A DNA stretch of 64,000 nucleotides from Diadema setosum (taxonomy: Eukaryota; Echinodermata; Echinoidea; Diadematoida; Diadematidae): contig NC_092696.1 of NCBI RefSeq assembly GCF_964275005.1, positions 26,806,572 through 26,870,571 on the forward strand, in the 5' to 3' direction. This document shows positions 10,509-21,708 of the stretch, in pieces (position 1 is the stretch's first letter; each line of letters opens with the position of its first letter). Made by a program: the position numbers and the translations under genes. The notes beneath the pieces are model-generated. The model made no database searches. It was not told the DNA's origin and saw only the letters and a program-made list of their open reading frames with translations.

Positions 10509-11293
10509 AAGCTAGCCCTAAAGGGGCCGGGCTTTTTTGGCTATGCTCAGACCGGGGGGGGGGGGCAGATTCCGCCCCCCCCTGAGATCTCGGCCATCGG
10601 TGGTGCGATCGCGATGAAATTTTGCATGCGTGAGACCCGCGTCATAATCTACAAGATTGTGTTATAAGATTTTTTGAAACAATCAATTTCTAATTTTAAT
10701 TAATTAATTATGCAAATTAAGCTCAAGGTGATATTTTAGCTTAATTAAAAGCATTGAGAGTCTAATTTTTGTTCTGTAAATCTGTTTTAGCATATTCAAC
10801 AATTGTACATCACAAAAACTTCCAAAACTCATTTCAATTCTTATGTATTTTATTGTTTTCAGAATTTCTTATGTATTTCTTTGTTTTTCAACTTTTGTTT
10901 TTTCTTTGTTTTTTCATTGGAAATTGTCACTGACCACTTTTCTACCATAATTAGCACAAAATTAATCAATGAAAGTGATTAATTGTAAAAATAATCACGT
11001 TTTTATGCCTTTCATGACAGAGCACTGTTTTCCATAGGAAATGTACACAAAATCACAAAATTGTGCCCGTTTTGGAGCGACATTCCGTCACAAAAATGGG
11101 CGTGGCTTCGCAAAAGTATGCGCGGACGTTGCAAATTTGGTCTCAAAAGTTGCGCGAGACTTGAACGAAGAAAGTCAAGAAGCCTCGCGATGAGGCCTTC
11201 TCGCGTTACAGAATTATAGCGCGAAACGTCGAGGGGGGGGCGGATTCCGCCCCCCCCCCCCCCCCCCCCCCCCGGCCCTTTTAGGGCTAGCTT
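10509..11293. mobile_element. TIR element B with G/C-run ends, 785 bp, in intron
   Basis: The ends AAGCTAGCCCTAAAGGGGCC (10509 onward) and the complement ending at 11293 form a 23-bp inverted repeat with one mismatch. A CTAG target duplication would leave an element that begins CCCTA, like element A. Subterminal G- and C-runs surround CAGATTCCG / CGGATTCCG. The interior matches element A (GATCTCGGCC, GCGATCGCGATGAAATTTTG, TAATTAATTATGCAAATTA). No coding frame is present. It lies in the intron between the exons at 9587 and 11448. Confidence 0.8.
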
Positions 11294-11447
11294 GGAAAAA
11301 GAAAATTAAGCCAGGATGCCTTACAAAAGGCTATGCATGTTCCAGATCAGAGTGATAAAACATCAAAAAAGTTAGTCTTGCCTCTGTTATGAATTATGCG
11401 TTTCATGCCATCTTGTATCTTGTCTACACGTATCTACCTCAATGTAG

Positions 11448-11639
11448 GATCGGCAGGATTCATCAAGTTCTACACCATCCCCCACCACGGCGTCAAGTCC
11501 GTGGAGTTCTTCAGGCTCCAGGAAAGCGAGTACGAAGCCGCTGCCGACATCGAGTACGACCAGCTGATGATGGCAGTGGCAGTCGATCCTTTCCCGAAGC
11601 ATGACGTCTTCTCTCGCATCCTGAAAGTCGTGAACATCG
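11448..11639 (+). CDS. Exon of EPTP-like repeat gene, plus strand
   Basis: This 192-bp exon follows the acceptor CAATGTAG (ends 11447) and precedes GTAAGA at 11640; it is phase 1 at both ends. It encodes SAGFIKFYTIPHHGVKSVEF, then FRLQESEYEAAADIEYDQ, LMMAVAVDPFPKHDVFSR and ILKVVNI. The FIKFYTIP...GVKSVEFF stretch repeats the pattern of the previous exon, which supports a propeller-type repeat. The local G+C content is clearly higher than in the introns. Confidence 0.8.
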
Positions 11640-13205
11640 GTAAGAATTATATGAAGAGTTTGTTTGCAAAAACCGATAAGTCCATATTTGCCAAATGGAG
11701 ATATTTGCGATTAAAGGTCAAGAAAAATAAAGAGAATAATAAGAAGATTTTTGCTTCTTTTGACCATAACTTCAAAAATGTACCTTTATATGTATTGACC
11801 AATATATCATTTAAAAGTTATTATTTTGTACTTTATGACAGAGACCTTACTTCAAAATCTTCAAAAATGGACTTATCTGTTTGTGCAAACAAACTCTTCA
11901 TATGGTCTAATGAAAGTTTTGAACTTCTCCACACGCGTGATCTGTTAAAAGGGAAATTCTGTCATGATATTATCTTGCTTTTTTTTTTTAACAGAAAAAG
12001 CAGCAGAGAAGTCTCTGTAAATATACCCAAAAAAAAGAAACTGAGGAAAAAAAATAAGACACATTAAAACAAAATAAAAGGTACAGCAATTCAAAGCTTG
12101 AGTGGACCTTAAAATCATGTAAAGGATTCACTGGTGGAAAGCTATTAAAACTTGGATTAATCCACACACATTAAAAATTTCTGATTCGTTACAGTTTAGA
12201 GGTAAGACAAATAGAGAGCTTTGTGGGATCAATATATTGAGCAGCTCTCGGTTTGGATTGTACGTACCCAAAATTCATTAATTTTCATTTTTCTCCCAAG
12301 AAACTGCATAGTCAAATTTTCTAAATGGCTGTACAGTTTACTTGGCAGGTATTTTTACCAGTGTGATGAAATATGCAAATGGACACCATGCCCAAGTAGA
12401 AGCTCTCAAAGCTGGCCCCCACCCACCTGGCCCTGAGTTTGTAATGTTCTCAGGTAATAGTCTGAGAGAATGATAGTGTGGAAGGTGAACTTGTGATACT
12501 CAGGTGATCGTGAGACCCCCTGGATCTCTTGTTTTTTGTAAGCTTCTGTAAAAGTCATTCTGTGGTCCTACATGTCAACAGTAGATATGAACGTATTGTG
12601 TGTCAGCTGCAATTCGCGAAAGTCTCGTCTCTGAATGTTTGTTGTTATACAATAGGTATAAACTTTTGTGAAAAGTATTATCTTGCCTGCATGGGAATGT
12701 GGTACCTGTAGATTGTCAGTGGGAGAATGTATGCAAGATATGAATTGAGCCCTTAGTGGGTTGTACACTGTTCATGTCTACTTTGACATTTCATGAAAAG
12801 TCTGAGTATTATAGAATGAGTTAAAGAATTCAAGAATGTAGCCAATCAGAAATGCTGAAATTAGTCACATGTGCACTCTTATTTTTTTCATATAACATGC
12901 ATGGGCATGCAAAAAGTATGCAGCAAAAAAGCACAATTACATGCTGAATGATGACACAATGTTCCAACTTGTACATACTTTAGCAGGGTGCACTCGATTA
13001 CAACCATGCGCTCACACTACTTATTTACTAGAAAAAAAAATTCTAAGTTTGTGGATTGTGTTCAGTGTGCAATGTTTGGAACATTTCTTCAGACATCTTG
13101 GCTTTTAAGCAAGTTCTACATGTAGGCTAGCTGACTGGTATTCATCCATAGAGGTTCATAGACCTGTTTCATAAAACGAGTAATGCACAGTTTTAAGTGT
13201 GCGAC

Positions 13206-13255
13206 GTTAGTGGAGATGCAGCTTACTCTCTTGAACGCGTTGCATCTCCACTAAC
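13206..13255. repeat. Perfect 15-bp stem hairpin in intron
   Basis: GTTAGTGGAGATGCA at 13206-13220 is exactly complementary to TGCATCTCCACTAAC at 13241-13255, with a 20-nt loop. It lies 120 bp upstream of the acceptor of the last exon. It could be a remnant of a small inverted-repeat element or an RNA structure. Confidence 0.8.
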
Positions 13256-13377
13256 ATACTCACACCAGCGAATAACTCTGTATACTGATGCATCGATAGA
13301 ACATGTATTCTCATTATGAGCTATTTTTTTCTGTCATCCCCTGCCCCGTCCCCCCCCCCCCCCACGTCTTGGTGCAG

Positions 13378-13472
13378 GTGGTTCGGTGAGGATCAATACA
13401 GAGGACGATATGTGTGAGAGCGGTCTGAGGGAAGCAATGAGGAGCAACGTCCCCGAGCCCACCTGCGAGTGA
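13378..13472 (+). CDS. Terminal coding exon of EPTP-like repeat gene
   Basis: A pyrimidine-rich tract and TTGGTGCAG (ends 13377) precede this exon. Entering in phase 1 gives GGSVRINTEDDMCESGLREA, then MRSNVPEPTCE and TGA at 13470-13472. Reading through from the exon at 11448 the junction gives VVNIGGSVRI without a break. The C-terminus has two cysteines and no membrane segment. The four recognised exons together encode about 194 residues, so the window holds only the 3' part of the gene. Confidence 0.75.
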
Positions 13473-15780
13473 TGAGAACTCCCAAGAGGGTTCAACTACA
13501 CCCCTCCCGTTTGGTCCTCCACCGGTGGTAGTCTCCTCCCAACCACACCCACCACCCCACAGTCTCTCTTTTTTCTCTCTCTCTTTCTGTAATTTTCTTC
13601 GTCTTCCCTAATTTTGTTGTGATTAGATGAATTTAGTGGCACGATGTTTCTTAATTTCTCATCATGTCTCGATAATCTAATTTGTCCTCCTCCCCTGCTC
13701 TTCCACAATGCCTCTTTGTATCATATCACATCCCCACCTTGGTAATCTTATTTTCAATAATTTGTGCCTCCTTGTGCTCCACTGAGCTCCACCATTTTAT
13801 TTCATTCATGCAATGAACACAGAATTGACTATTTCTTCCTATATGCAGATTTGGATTAAGAATTGGAAACCATTGTGGTCCAACAACTGCCACAATGTCC
13901 TATGAAAGTGCTGAGTGAGGAAAGAGTTGAACAAACGGTGCAATGTCCATAGAAACATCACCTCAGTCATAGAGAATGCATGCAATTATTTGTATGGAGA
14001 TGTACAAGTGTGCAAAAGGACAGACAAAAATAATGACAATTTGCCAACTTGCAATGGAGTTACAAGCATGACTCTTCCACTCTCAAATTTCACTTTCCTT
14101 CTCTCTTCACTTGCTCATTTTTTTCCTTCTCAATTTATTAAAAAACATATCCAGAGTGTCATGCCAGTTGTCAGTTCTTTTGTGTGTGTGTGTATTTCTT
14201 TTGGAATATGAAATTGGGGAGGAGGGCTTTCTTTCAGTGCCCTAGTACTGATTTGTTCAAGTTATTCCTTGTTTCAAGGTCATTTGTCCTTACAAAGGTA
14301 TTTGTAATTTACTGCATGTGGCTTAAATTGTTTTTTATATAATATATCTAAAAATCATCTTTGTTGCATATTGTTTTTGATAAAATATTTCTAGAAAATA
14401 TGAATGTATGTTTTTGTTTTTTGTATATTACACTCTTACGTCAAGACAGTTTTTTTTTTAATTCAATCTTCCCTATTATTTTCCAGTTCAGAGCACTCAT
14501 CGACCTACCAGACATTTTGTCAGACAAAATATTTTTGGTAAGGGAGATAACAAATATTAAAGATTGATTTAGTTATGGACAGCATAGCTTTCTTGTGATT
14601 ACATTCATTTTTTGAAGGTTTTGTGATTGATGTTGCTAGTGCACGGCAAACCTTATAATATATTTAGCTATTCCTAGCTGCTGTTTAACAGTGCATATTT
14701 TTTTTCTGCCTTTTCTCAGGAATATGTTTGTCTCTGCCACATATTATGCAAATGATTTGCCACAAACTTTTGTATCTCGTTATGTGCTGGAAGGGGGTTA
14801 GTATATATTGCTTTGAAATTATTTCGAATGTCATTCATTATTTAAAGAAAAAAAAGTTAAGAATTCTAGTTATGTTTGTCCAGTAATAGTTTTGTTTTGT
14901 TATAGTCTTATCTATCTGTTTGTGTGGATGATAAATCATGGAGTGTAATTCCACTGGTACTCTACAATGATATTTCTGTACAATTTTTTTTTTGTGCCAA
15001 TTAAAGTTGGTCTGAAAGATCAGTGTGAAACACAGCTTAAAAGACTCAACCATTTGTCTGATGTTTTCCTGTCCTCATAACTGTCTGTTCAATGCACTTA
15101 ACTAAACGATTTTCTTTTTCCTGTTGATATTTGCTATTGTGTGTGTGTTGGCCCTATGTGTGTATGTGTACATTATAAGACTTATGCACACCTGTTTTTG
15201 AATAAGTGTTTTTATTATTTGTTGGCGTGAACCTGTAAAAAAAAAGGATGTTTCTCCGCATGTAAAAAAGAAGATTCATAAGCAGCACAAGTGAGAAGAG
15301 CACTTGCTGCTGTATATTTTTTTTAAATGTACATGTATTTGTTTCACGTTGAATCTGATGGTGATATGTAAAAAAAAACAAAGAATATCATCCAAAAAGA
15401 TGTGTGCGTGTGTGTGTGCATGTATGTGTGTTAGTGTGTAGGACCCTACGCCGCTATCTGTGTGTTTGAGTTCCCGTGCCTCTGTGTGAATGTGTCTTTA
15501 AATATACTTACTACAGTAGTAGTCAACCTTACCTACTCAATAGTCGAATCCAGAGGGACTGATGAAAATCTCTCGACTACCGTGAATTTCGACTGACACA
15601 ATAGAAACGACATGTAATATATCCGTACAGTAGGGCCGAAATGTTCTTTGCCAAAATTTTTGTCTTGTTCGAGGTCGACTTAGACGAAGTTAACTGTAAA
15701 CAGACTGTTAAGCTGTATGTTAGTACACGTAAGAGTACAAACTGTACTGGAAAGGTGGTTTCAGATGTCAACTTACAAAG
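13473..15780. other. 3' flank of the plus-strand gene; non-coding
   Basis: This AT-rich stretch presumably holds the 3' untranslated region of the gene ending at 13472; an ATTAAA at 14137 is a weak candidate polyadenylation signal. No other gene is evident. Short GT-rich runs occur near 15130 and 15405. Confidence 0.4.
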
Positions 15781-15814
15781 GTTCTGCATGACTTAACGTG
15801 CAAATCCTGGTAGA

Positions 15815-16105
15815 CTTTAATGGGGATGGCTAGTAACTGATCAGTGGGAATCAATGTTTCCAGGTTAGCGTGCCTGTACAGTGTCGGGGCGATCGTTAAC
15901 GGCCCGTTAACGATCGCCCCGACACTGTACAGGCATGCTAACCTGGAAACATTAAACTGCACATTACTTCAATATGAAACCATTCTGAAGCAAATCATTT
16001 TCACACAATAGATATATAATACATGTAATGAATTCCACAAGGATTGGAACAATCATCCCCCGCATTCCCACTGATTCCCACTCATCAGTTACTAGTCATC
16101 CCCTT
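15815..16105. mobile_element. Foldback element with near-perfect 101-bp central palindrome
   Basis: Bases 15853-15953 form a palindrome centred on 15903 with 50-bp arms and one visible mismatch (GTTAGCG versus GTTAGCA in the arms). The core is CGATCGTTAACGGCCCGTTAACG. The right arm continues to ATCAGTTACTAGTCATCCCC near 16105; the left arm is shortened and ends near GGGATGGCTAGTAACTGATC at 15825. A single-arm relative lies at 9055-9265. It appears to be a non-autonomous foldback whose left arm lost an internal part. Confidence 0.85.
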
Positions 16106-18021
16106 TAGAGGGAAATGAAACCCGAGATCTTCCATCACTTGATAAAACAACAGGCAACTCCCCGTTGTAAAGGAATCCTCGGAACATGTAGTTTTGTTTT
16201 GTTATATGAAATTTTTGTTAGAAGAGTTAAAATGGGGCTACAAAGATAAATGGTAATTTTGGGGCCCGAGTTTTTCTTTGTTGTAAAGGGAATATCGTTA
16301 TTAAAGACAGCCAATCCCTTTTGCGTGCAATTTTTTGAAAAATTGGTGAGAACACTTAGATATTGAAGAAAACACTATTTGGAAACTTTCTGTAAATTTT
16401 GAACTCAAAAGTCTTTATTTGTTTAGTTGAATTGACCGTTAAGATTGGAATAATTTTTTCGTACTACGAAAAAAATTTCAAATCTGAACTACTAGTCTAG
16501 TTTTACAGACCTGTGTGATGCAATGAGTTGCACATGTACAAACGTAGTTCATGTAAGTGGTGCGTTGTTGCCATCGATAACAAAGTAAGAGAAGCTAATG
16601 AATTCTTTTCTGACAGCTTTAACATGCATATCTTGTGTTCGAAGGATAAGTATCATATTACAACAGCAGGAGGATTAATGTATGCAGCTGTGCCTAGTGC
16701 ACAGAATACGATATGGTGAGCGTTTGATGCATTATTAGAATCTTAACGGCTAACAACTTCAAAATATCACAAATGTTATAGTTTTACAATAGTCTTGTCA
16801 TTCAGGTGGAATATATCATGTTCCGTGCTATTTGGGAAGGAGTGCAAAAGGGATGGCCTATCTTTAACATGTGTGTTATAACAGGAATGCACAGTACTGT
16901 ACAACATTTTATGACATCAGGTAAGGAAAACAGTGCAAAGAGAATTCAAATCTTCTGATTATATCAAGTAGAATAACGAGCACTTAACGTTATACCTCTT
17001 TCGTAATTATATTAGAAGAAGTCGAGGGGATAGTATCTATTCTTTATTTTAAAAAATATAAAATTTTCTTTATATTTCATTTTCCGTTTTCCATATGTGA
17101 CGTCACAAAATGTGGTACCAAAACTTTAAAATTCTTAACTTTTCAACAAATTGTCCGATTTTCCTCAAACTTTCCCTGACGTCTTCTACTGTATTGCTGA
17201 AGTCGCTCAATTCTCATGCTGTATGTTTGTGCTTCATTACCCTTTAAGTCTCGAAACGCATGTACAACATATACATACACACACACACACACACACACAT
17301 ATATAGGCCCTATATATAAACGAGTTTATATACCAGTAGGTCTTTGTGCATGTATTATATTACATATATATGTACATGTATGTTACGTTTTGTATGAAAA
17401 ATACTACTCAGAATGATCAATCTAAAATAGAACAACATGATCAATCAAAAATAGAACATGTATTCTTTGTCATAACTAGTTTTTTTTCACTCAGATGATT
17501 TGATTATTTTTTTATTGATATTTTATTGATATTTCTATTTGAAACTTTTCTGCACGCTAGTGGAAACTTATTATGCGCTCACAGATATATCCAAGTCTCC
17601 TTTTTGTTTACTTTTTTGAAACTCTTTCGCACCATTGCATAATAGGTGTTGTTGATATCTTTTTTCTCTCTTTTAATTCAATTTCAGACGATTTGTGAAA
17701 GACTAAATCAGAGCATAACGTTGGAAAAATAAAAAAATCTTGCTGTTGCTCTATGTCCGAAAACATCGTAAATCGTTTATTCTGTCACTGACCACACTCC
17801 ACGTAAGTAGCCCACACCCGATGGCCACATTCGTATATTCAACGCGTGGATGTCAAACATTTATGAAATGCATTACATGTAGGCCGTATGTGATAAAAAA
17901 GGAAAAAAACAGAAACAAAAACAAGTGAGCTCAACGCTAGGCAAATTAGGCCCATGAGCTTGAAACGAGGCAAGGCCAATAAGCTCGATACTATACCGTG
18001 ATGCAATATGAAGCTCATGTG

Positions 18022-18075
<54 letters not shown>

Positions 18076-19190
18076 TTTTTGGGGGGGGGGGGCAGGTGTC
18101 TAGCTCTTAGGCCTAATTTGATAGTTGATGTCGAACTCATTGACCTTGGTCACTTTGATAGCGTGTAGCGAGTGGGCTTTAAAACTTATGGGCAGTATGG
18201 TTCGTGGGCTGTGTGCCTCGTGGGTGTCGAGCTCAAGACATGCACCCAATAGTGTATGGGGTTTTGATCTTGTCGAGGGGATTGGAAACAAAATGCCCGT
18301 ATATCGTAAACGATGAATCTTAGTTTTTTTGCAGATTACGTTATTATCATAATTATTATACATTAGTGAGATACAGTTACTTGAATTTTGCCGATTCAGA
18401 TACCACGATTATTCTAATCAAGATAATGACGGCAATGTTAACACGAAGATTATAATTCATCTACGATGATGATGTAAATAATGATACGCACAACAATATG
18501 ATAGTGATAATAGTTATGATGTAACGATAATGATAACGATAATTAAAGTCATAACGTACATCAAACATAATATAGTGTCACATTAACAGTGTAAGGCATG
18601 ATGCTCTGCTGTACTGTGCGTGACATAGCAAGTATGATTCAAAATGTTGAGTAAGATTGTGTTTTTTTCTTATAACGAATCCATACGCATTGATATTTAC
18701 GGTTATGCTAAAAGGAAAACGTGTAACGTTAAGTCACAATTACGACAAAGTTTTACAACGTAGGAGCAAAATTCTAAAATTGATATTTGCACTTTGGTTG
18801 TAAGTATCTATTAGTCTCCGATGGAGATTATAAGGATGTCGTCTTAGTAAAACAGTGTACCTTTTTAAAGCTTTTTAATAGCTTTTATAGAAATACACGC
18901 ATATGCTATTTTTCCACATGATAATGAAGGAACTTTGCTAACGTCATATTCTCATAATTGTAACAACATTCTCATTCTAAAATATTTTCCAGACTACAGC
19001 TACATGTATTTTAAGATTATGTTAACATACGGAAATTCGTTCCATCAAGCTTCCGATTTCTGATTTGTTACCTTCTTTCTTTTCTCCTATTTGTATTTTT
19101 TTTTTCGTTCGTTCGAGAGAAAGGCGAGACCAAGTGTTACCCAACTACCAAAACTCTCTTTACCTTCGAGGCAGTTAAAAGATGCTTAGA
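16106..19190. other. Intergenic region between convergent genes, with simple repeats
   Basis: No gene is supported. Notable parts are a (CA)n run at about 17276-17300, and a (TA)n run at 18024-18057 followed by a T-run and a G-run to about 18092. Around this run (17929-18300) are copies of the GAGCTC / CCCACGAG-type motif seen in the element at 38393. From about 18340 to 18560 the sequence is rich in ATGAT/ATAAT triplets. Confidence 0.45.
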
Positions 19191-19198
19191 GTATTGTG

Positions 19199-19204
19199 TT
19201 TATT
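19199..19204 (-). promoter_or_regulatory. Candidate polyadenylation signal of the EGF/YWTD gene
   Basis: TTTATT on the plus strand is AATAAA on the minus strand, 212 bp beyond the stop codon at 19416. Position and orientation fit the 3' end of the minus-strand gene. Confidence 0.35.
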
Positions 19205-19415
19205 TTCGGCTAAAACGCCACACATCATCAGAACATCAACACACAATGAATTATAAGTTGTGATTAGAATTCGTCCTCTGAGCTCTGAAATCAATAAGTA
19301 TCAATGGATTCACTTTTTTTGCGGGCTTATAAGAGAGCATATTATACTCGATGGTAATAATCACTCATCTATAACTTTACTATCAGAGTAGATGCTGGCA
19401 TAGCTGACTGAGAAG

Positions 19416-19759
19416 TCAATGAATATTACCCATCGCCATTCTCTGCAGTCTCAATACTTGTTGAGTGACATTCATTTCCATTGGCGGAATGGGGTAAAAA
19501 TTACACTCCTGGAATGACTGAGAAGTGTAGTTTGTGACCACAAAGATGCCGTCATTCTGCATCCAACAGAAAGTATCGTTGAGTGAGGCAACGCCCAGGA
19601 TTTCTTGGTTTTCCGCTCCCATTTCCCCACAGGTCAGGAGGGTCACGAGGGGATCACTCTCACCGCTCGCGCTTCCGTTGTTATTATCAAAGATACTGCT
19701 CAAGTCCATGTACGCCGGTTCGCCCTGCCGATCGTAGGAGCTCATCAAGAGCAGGTTTC
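19416..19759 (-). CDS. Terminal exon of EGF/YWTD-propeller gene (blades 5-6)
   Basis: The exon begins after CTTGCAG on the minus strand in phase 1 and ends at TGA (19418-19416). Joined to the previous exon it reads FGLKVDHI-R-NLLLMSSYD, then GEPAYMDLSSIFDNNN, an SASGESDP loop, EILGVASLNDTFCWMQNDG and IFVVTNYTSQSFQECNFYP. This completes blade 5 and forms blade 6 of an LDLR class B type propeller. The last residues (NVTQQVLRLQRMAMGNIH) contain an N-glycosylation sequon and no transmembrane helix, so the product is probably secreted or pericellular unless alternative 3' exons exist. Confidence 0.8.
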
Positions 19760-19913
19760 CTGCAAGAACGTTGATAAAAGTGAATCGTTTGACACGGGAT
19801 CTGCAGCAGATGTGTTGTTTGTACATTGCATGGTACTGATAATTCTTCAATTATTATGTTTCAAATTGATATAAAGGACTCTAAAATACATTATTAGACC
19901 CAAGCTCCCCTCT

Positions 19914-20150
19914 GTCCCCCCCCCCCCCCCCCCACGCCCCGGGTCTAGGGCAATTACCCCTGGGCAATTACCCCTGGTCCTTCCCCATACCCTAACCCTA
20001 ATCCTAATCCTGAACCTAATCCTAGCCGTAACAGAAACTCTAAGCCTAAGCTTAACCTTTACCCTAATCTTTACTCTAACATTAGCATTTGTAACCAGTA
20101 TTTCTATGGCAGGGGGTAATTGTCCACGCGGGGGGGGGGGGGGGGAATAG
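19914..20150. mobile_element. Element containing telomere-like CCCTAA-type array
   Basis: A C-run and GGTCTAGGGCAATTACCCC (twice, overlapping) lead into a degenerate array of CCCTAA/CCTAAT units (about 19987-20095), followed by GGGGGTAATTGTCC and a G-run. The related element at 37374-37507 shows the same flank and a TTAGGG-type array in the opposite orientation. It lies in the intron between the last two exons of the EGF/YWTD gene. Confidence 0.7.
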
Positions 20151-20318
20151 CCCTTATACGGGATGTATCTATTCCCTGTTACTACATAGTCCCAATTGAT
20201 ATCTTATCAAAATCAAATCACATCAAATCATAAATAACAATTACTAACTCAAACCTTTTTATCAATAGAAATAATGTCATGCATTTATAGCAGCGGACGA
20301 GTTCTTTTTAAGACTCAC

Positions 20319-20446
20319 TGATGTGATCTACTTTAAGACCGAAAATAGGAGACATGGTGTATGTGAAGATCGTCTCGCAGGGCCACTCGCTGTTCAGGAA
20401 AATACAGTTTATATTGCTCGAGTTAACCTCAGTCCAGAACAGGATC
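20319..20446 (-). CDS. Exon of EGF/YWTD-propeller gene (blades 4-5)
   Basis: This 128-bp exon has acceptor ATTTCTCAG and donor GTGAGT on the minus strand; it enters in phase 2 and leaves in phase 1. It encodes ILFWTEVNSSNINCIFLN, then SEWPCETIFTYTMSPI and FGLKVDHI. ILFWTEV is the YWTD-equivalent strand of blade 4, and the upstream exon ends AIAVDENEG, so the junction restores the usual D-x-x-x-G-I-L-F-W-T pattern. N-S-S is a likely N-glycan site. Confidence 0.85.
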
Positions 20447-21341
20447 CTGAGAAATAGATAGAGAGAGAAGGACAAAATTACTTGAGAGAGATGCACTTGA
20501 GCAATAGACCTGTTCTGTAATGCATTCAGATTTTATACATGCATTGTTGCCATATAGTTATCTACAAGTTTCAAACAAGTTCTGTCCACCCGATGGTGAC
20601 TACGAGTGGACACCCCCTGCGGCTCGATGATAGAGCACTAACCCTGAGATAAGCATGAATAGCTGTCTTGTTTAAGTTCAAGTTAGCTTCCAACAAGTTT
20701 CAGTGGGTCTACACAGATAGGCATCAGACAAACAAAATCGTGTTTGACAATTATCAAAGTCAGACTGGAAAAAGGAAGTTCATTTTCTATGTTTTTACAG
20801 AAGAGTGATATCGGTCGCAAAAGCACGTGTGAATTAAAATCAGATGATACTAGTAACCCACGACTCTCCTATTGGTTTGTGCGCATATAAAACCTCAGAA
20901 GTTATGTTTAGGTTGACAATCTCGTAACTACAGAGCCACAAGATTTTGCTCAAACGCAAACCTTAAGGCGACGCATCCACCTTTCTTCTTTGATGTTGTA
21001 TGAAGAAAAAAATATAAGACTTTTGCGTTTGTCAGTAGAAGAAAAGTGAAATATTGATATCATGATCCCACCAATTTTGGTACTGTGTGAAGTTTTGCAA
21101 TTCCGTAACTTGAATTGTTGACATTTTTGTACATTTCCAATAATATTTACTTCATTGAACATATTATCAAGGGGAACGTAGAAGTAATGTCCCATAGTGG
21201 TAATCAAAGGAATGAAAAGAGGACTGGAAAACATTTTCCCAAATCATACAACAATGCCTGAGTAGTGGAAGGAATGTATGACAGAACGATTCGACAGATG
21301 ACTGAATGTACTAGTTGATACATTAAATCTGGTCAGCGTAC

Positions 21342-21507
21342 CCTTCATTTTCATCAACTGCAATAGCAGCGCCTCTACTTGTATCGTTGTTAAGGGTGTG
21401 AATATCGATCTCCCATCCCGGCATGCCAATCGGTACCTGCGTGATGACCCCGTCGTAGAGGACATACATCATCCTTGAGCCCCGGGTGACGGTCATTGCT
21501 TTGGGAA
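21342..21507 (-). CDS. Exon of EGF/YWTD-propeller gene (blades 3-4)
   Basis: This 166-bp exon follows a T-rich tract ending TTTAG and ends before GTACGC; it is phase 1 in and phase 2 out. It encodes PKAMTVTRGSRMMYVLYDG, then VITQVPIGMPGWEIDIHT, LNNDTSRGAAIAVDENEG. MMYVLYDGV is the blade 3 counterpart of the YWTD strand. The donor hexamer is weaker than in the other exons, but the reading frame demands it and the exon 3' of it continues the fold. Confidence 0.8.
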
Positions 21508-21708
21508 CTAAAAAAAAAAAAAGTAAAGGCGAAAAAAAAGGAAATAATTTTGTTTGCCAGGTTTAGTACCTGAAAGGGAAATCGTTTGGATTAAGTGTTT
21601 GGCTGCTGCGTATTATTACCTCGTGTTTAGGAGCATTTTTTACAGTCAAAGGAGTACAATTTTACTTTTTTTTTTTTTTTGGTTCGCATGTCCTGTTCTC
21701 TACATACT

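Noticed and set aside
11640..12067. Extension of the exon frame at 11448 into the following 140 codons
   Set aside because: A strong GTAAGA donor at 11640 precedes Lys/Asn-rich intron-like text, and splicing to 13378 continues the protein in phase.
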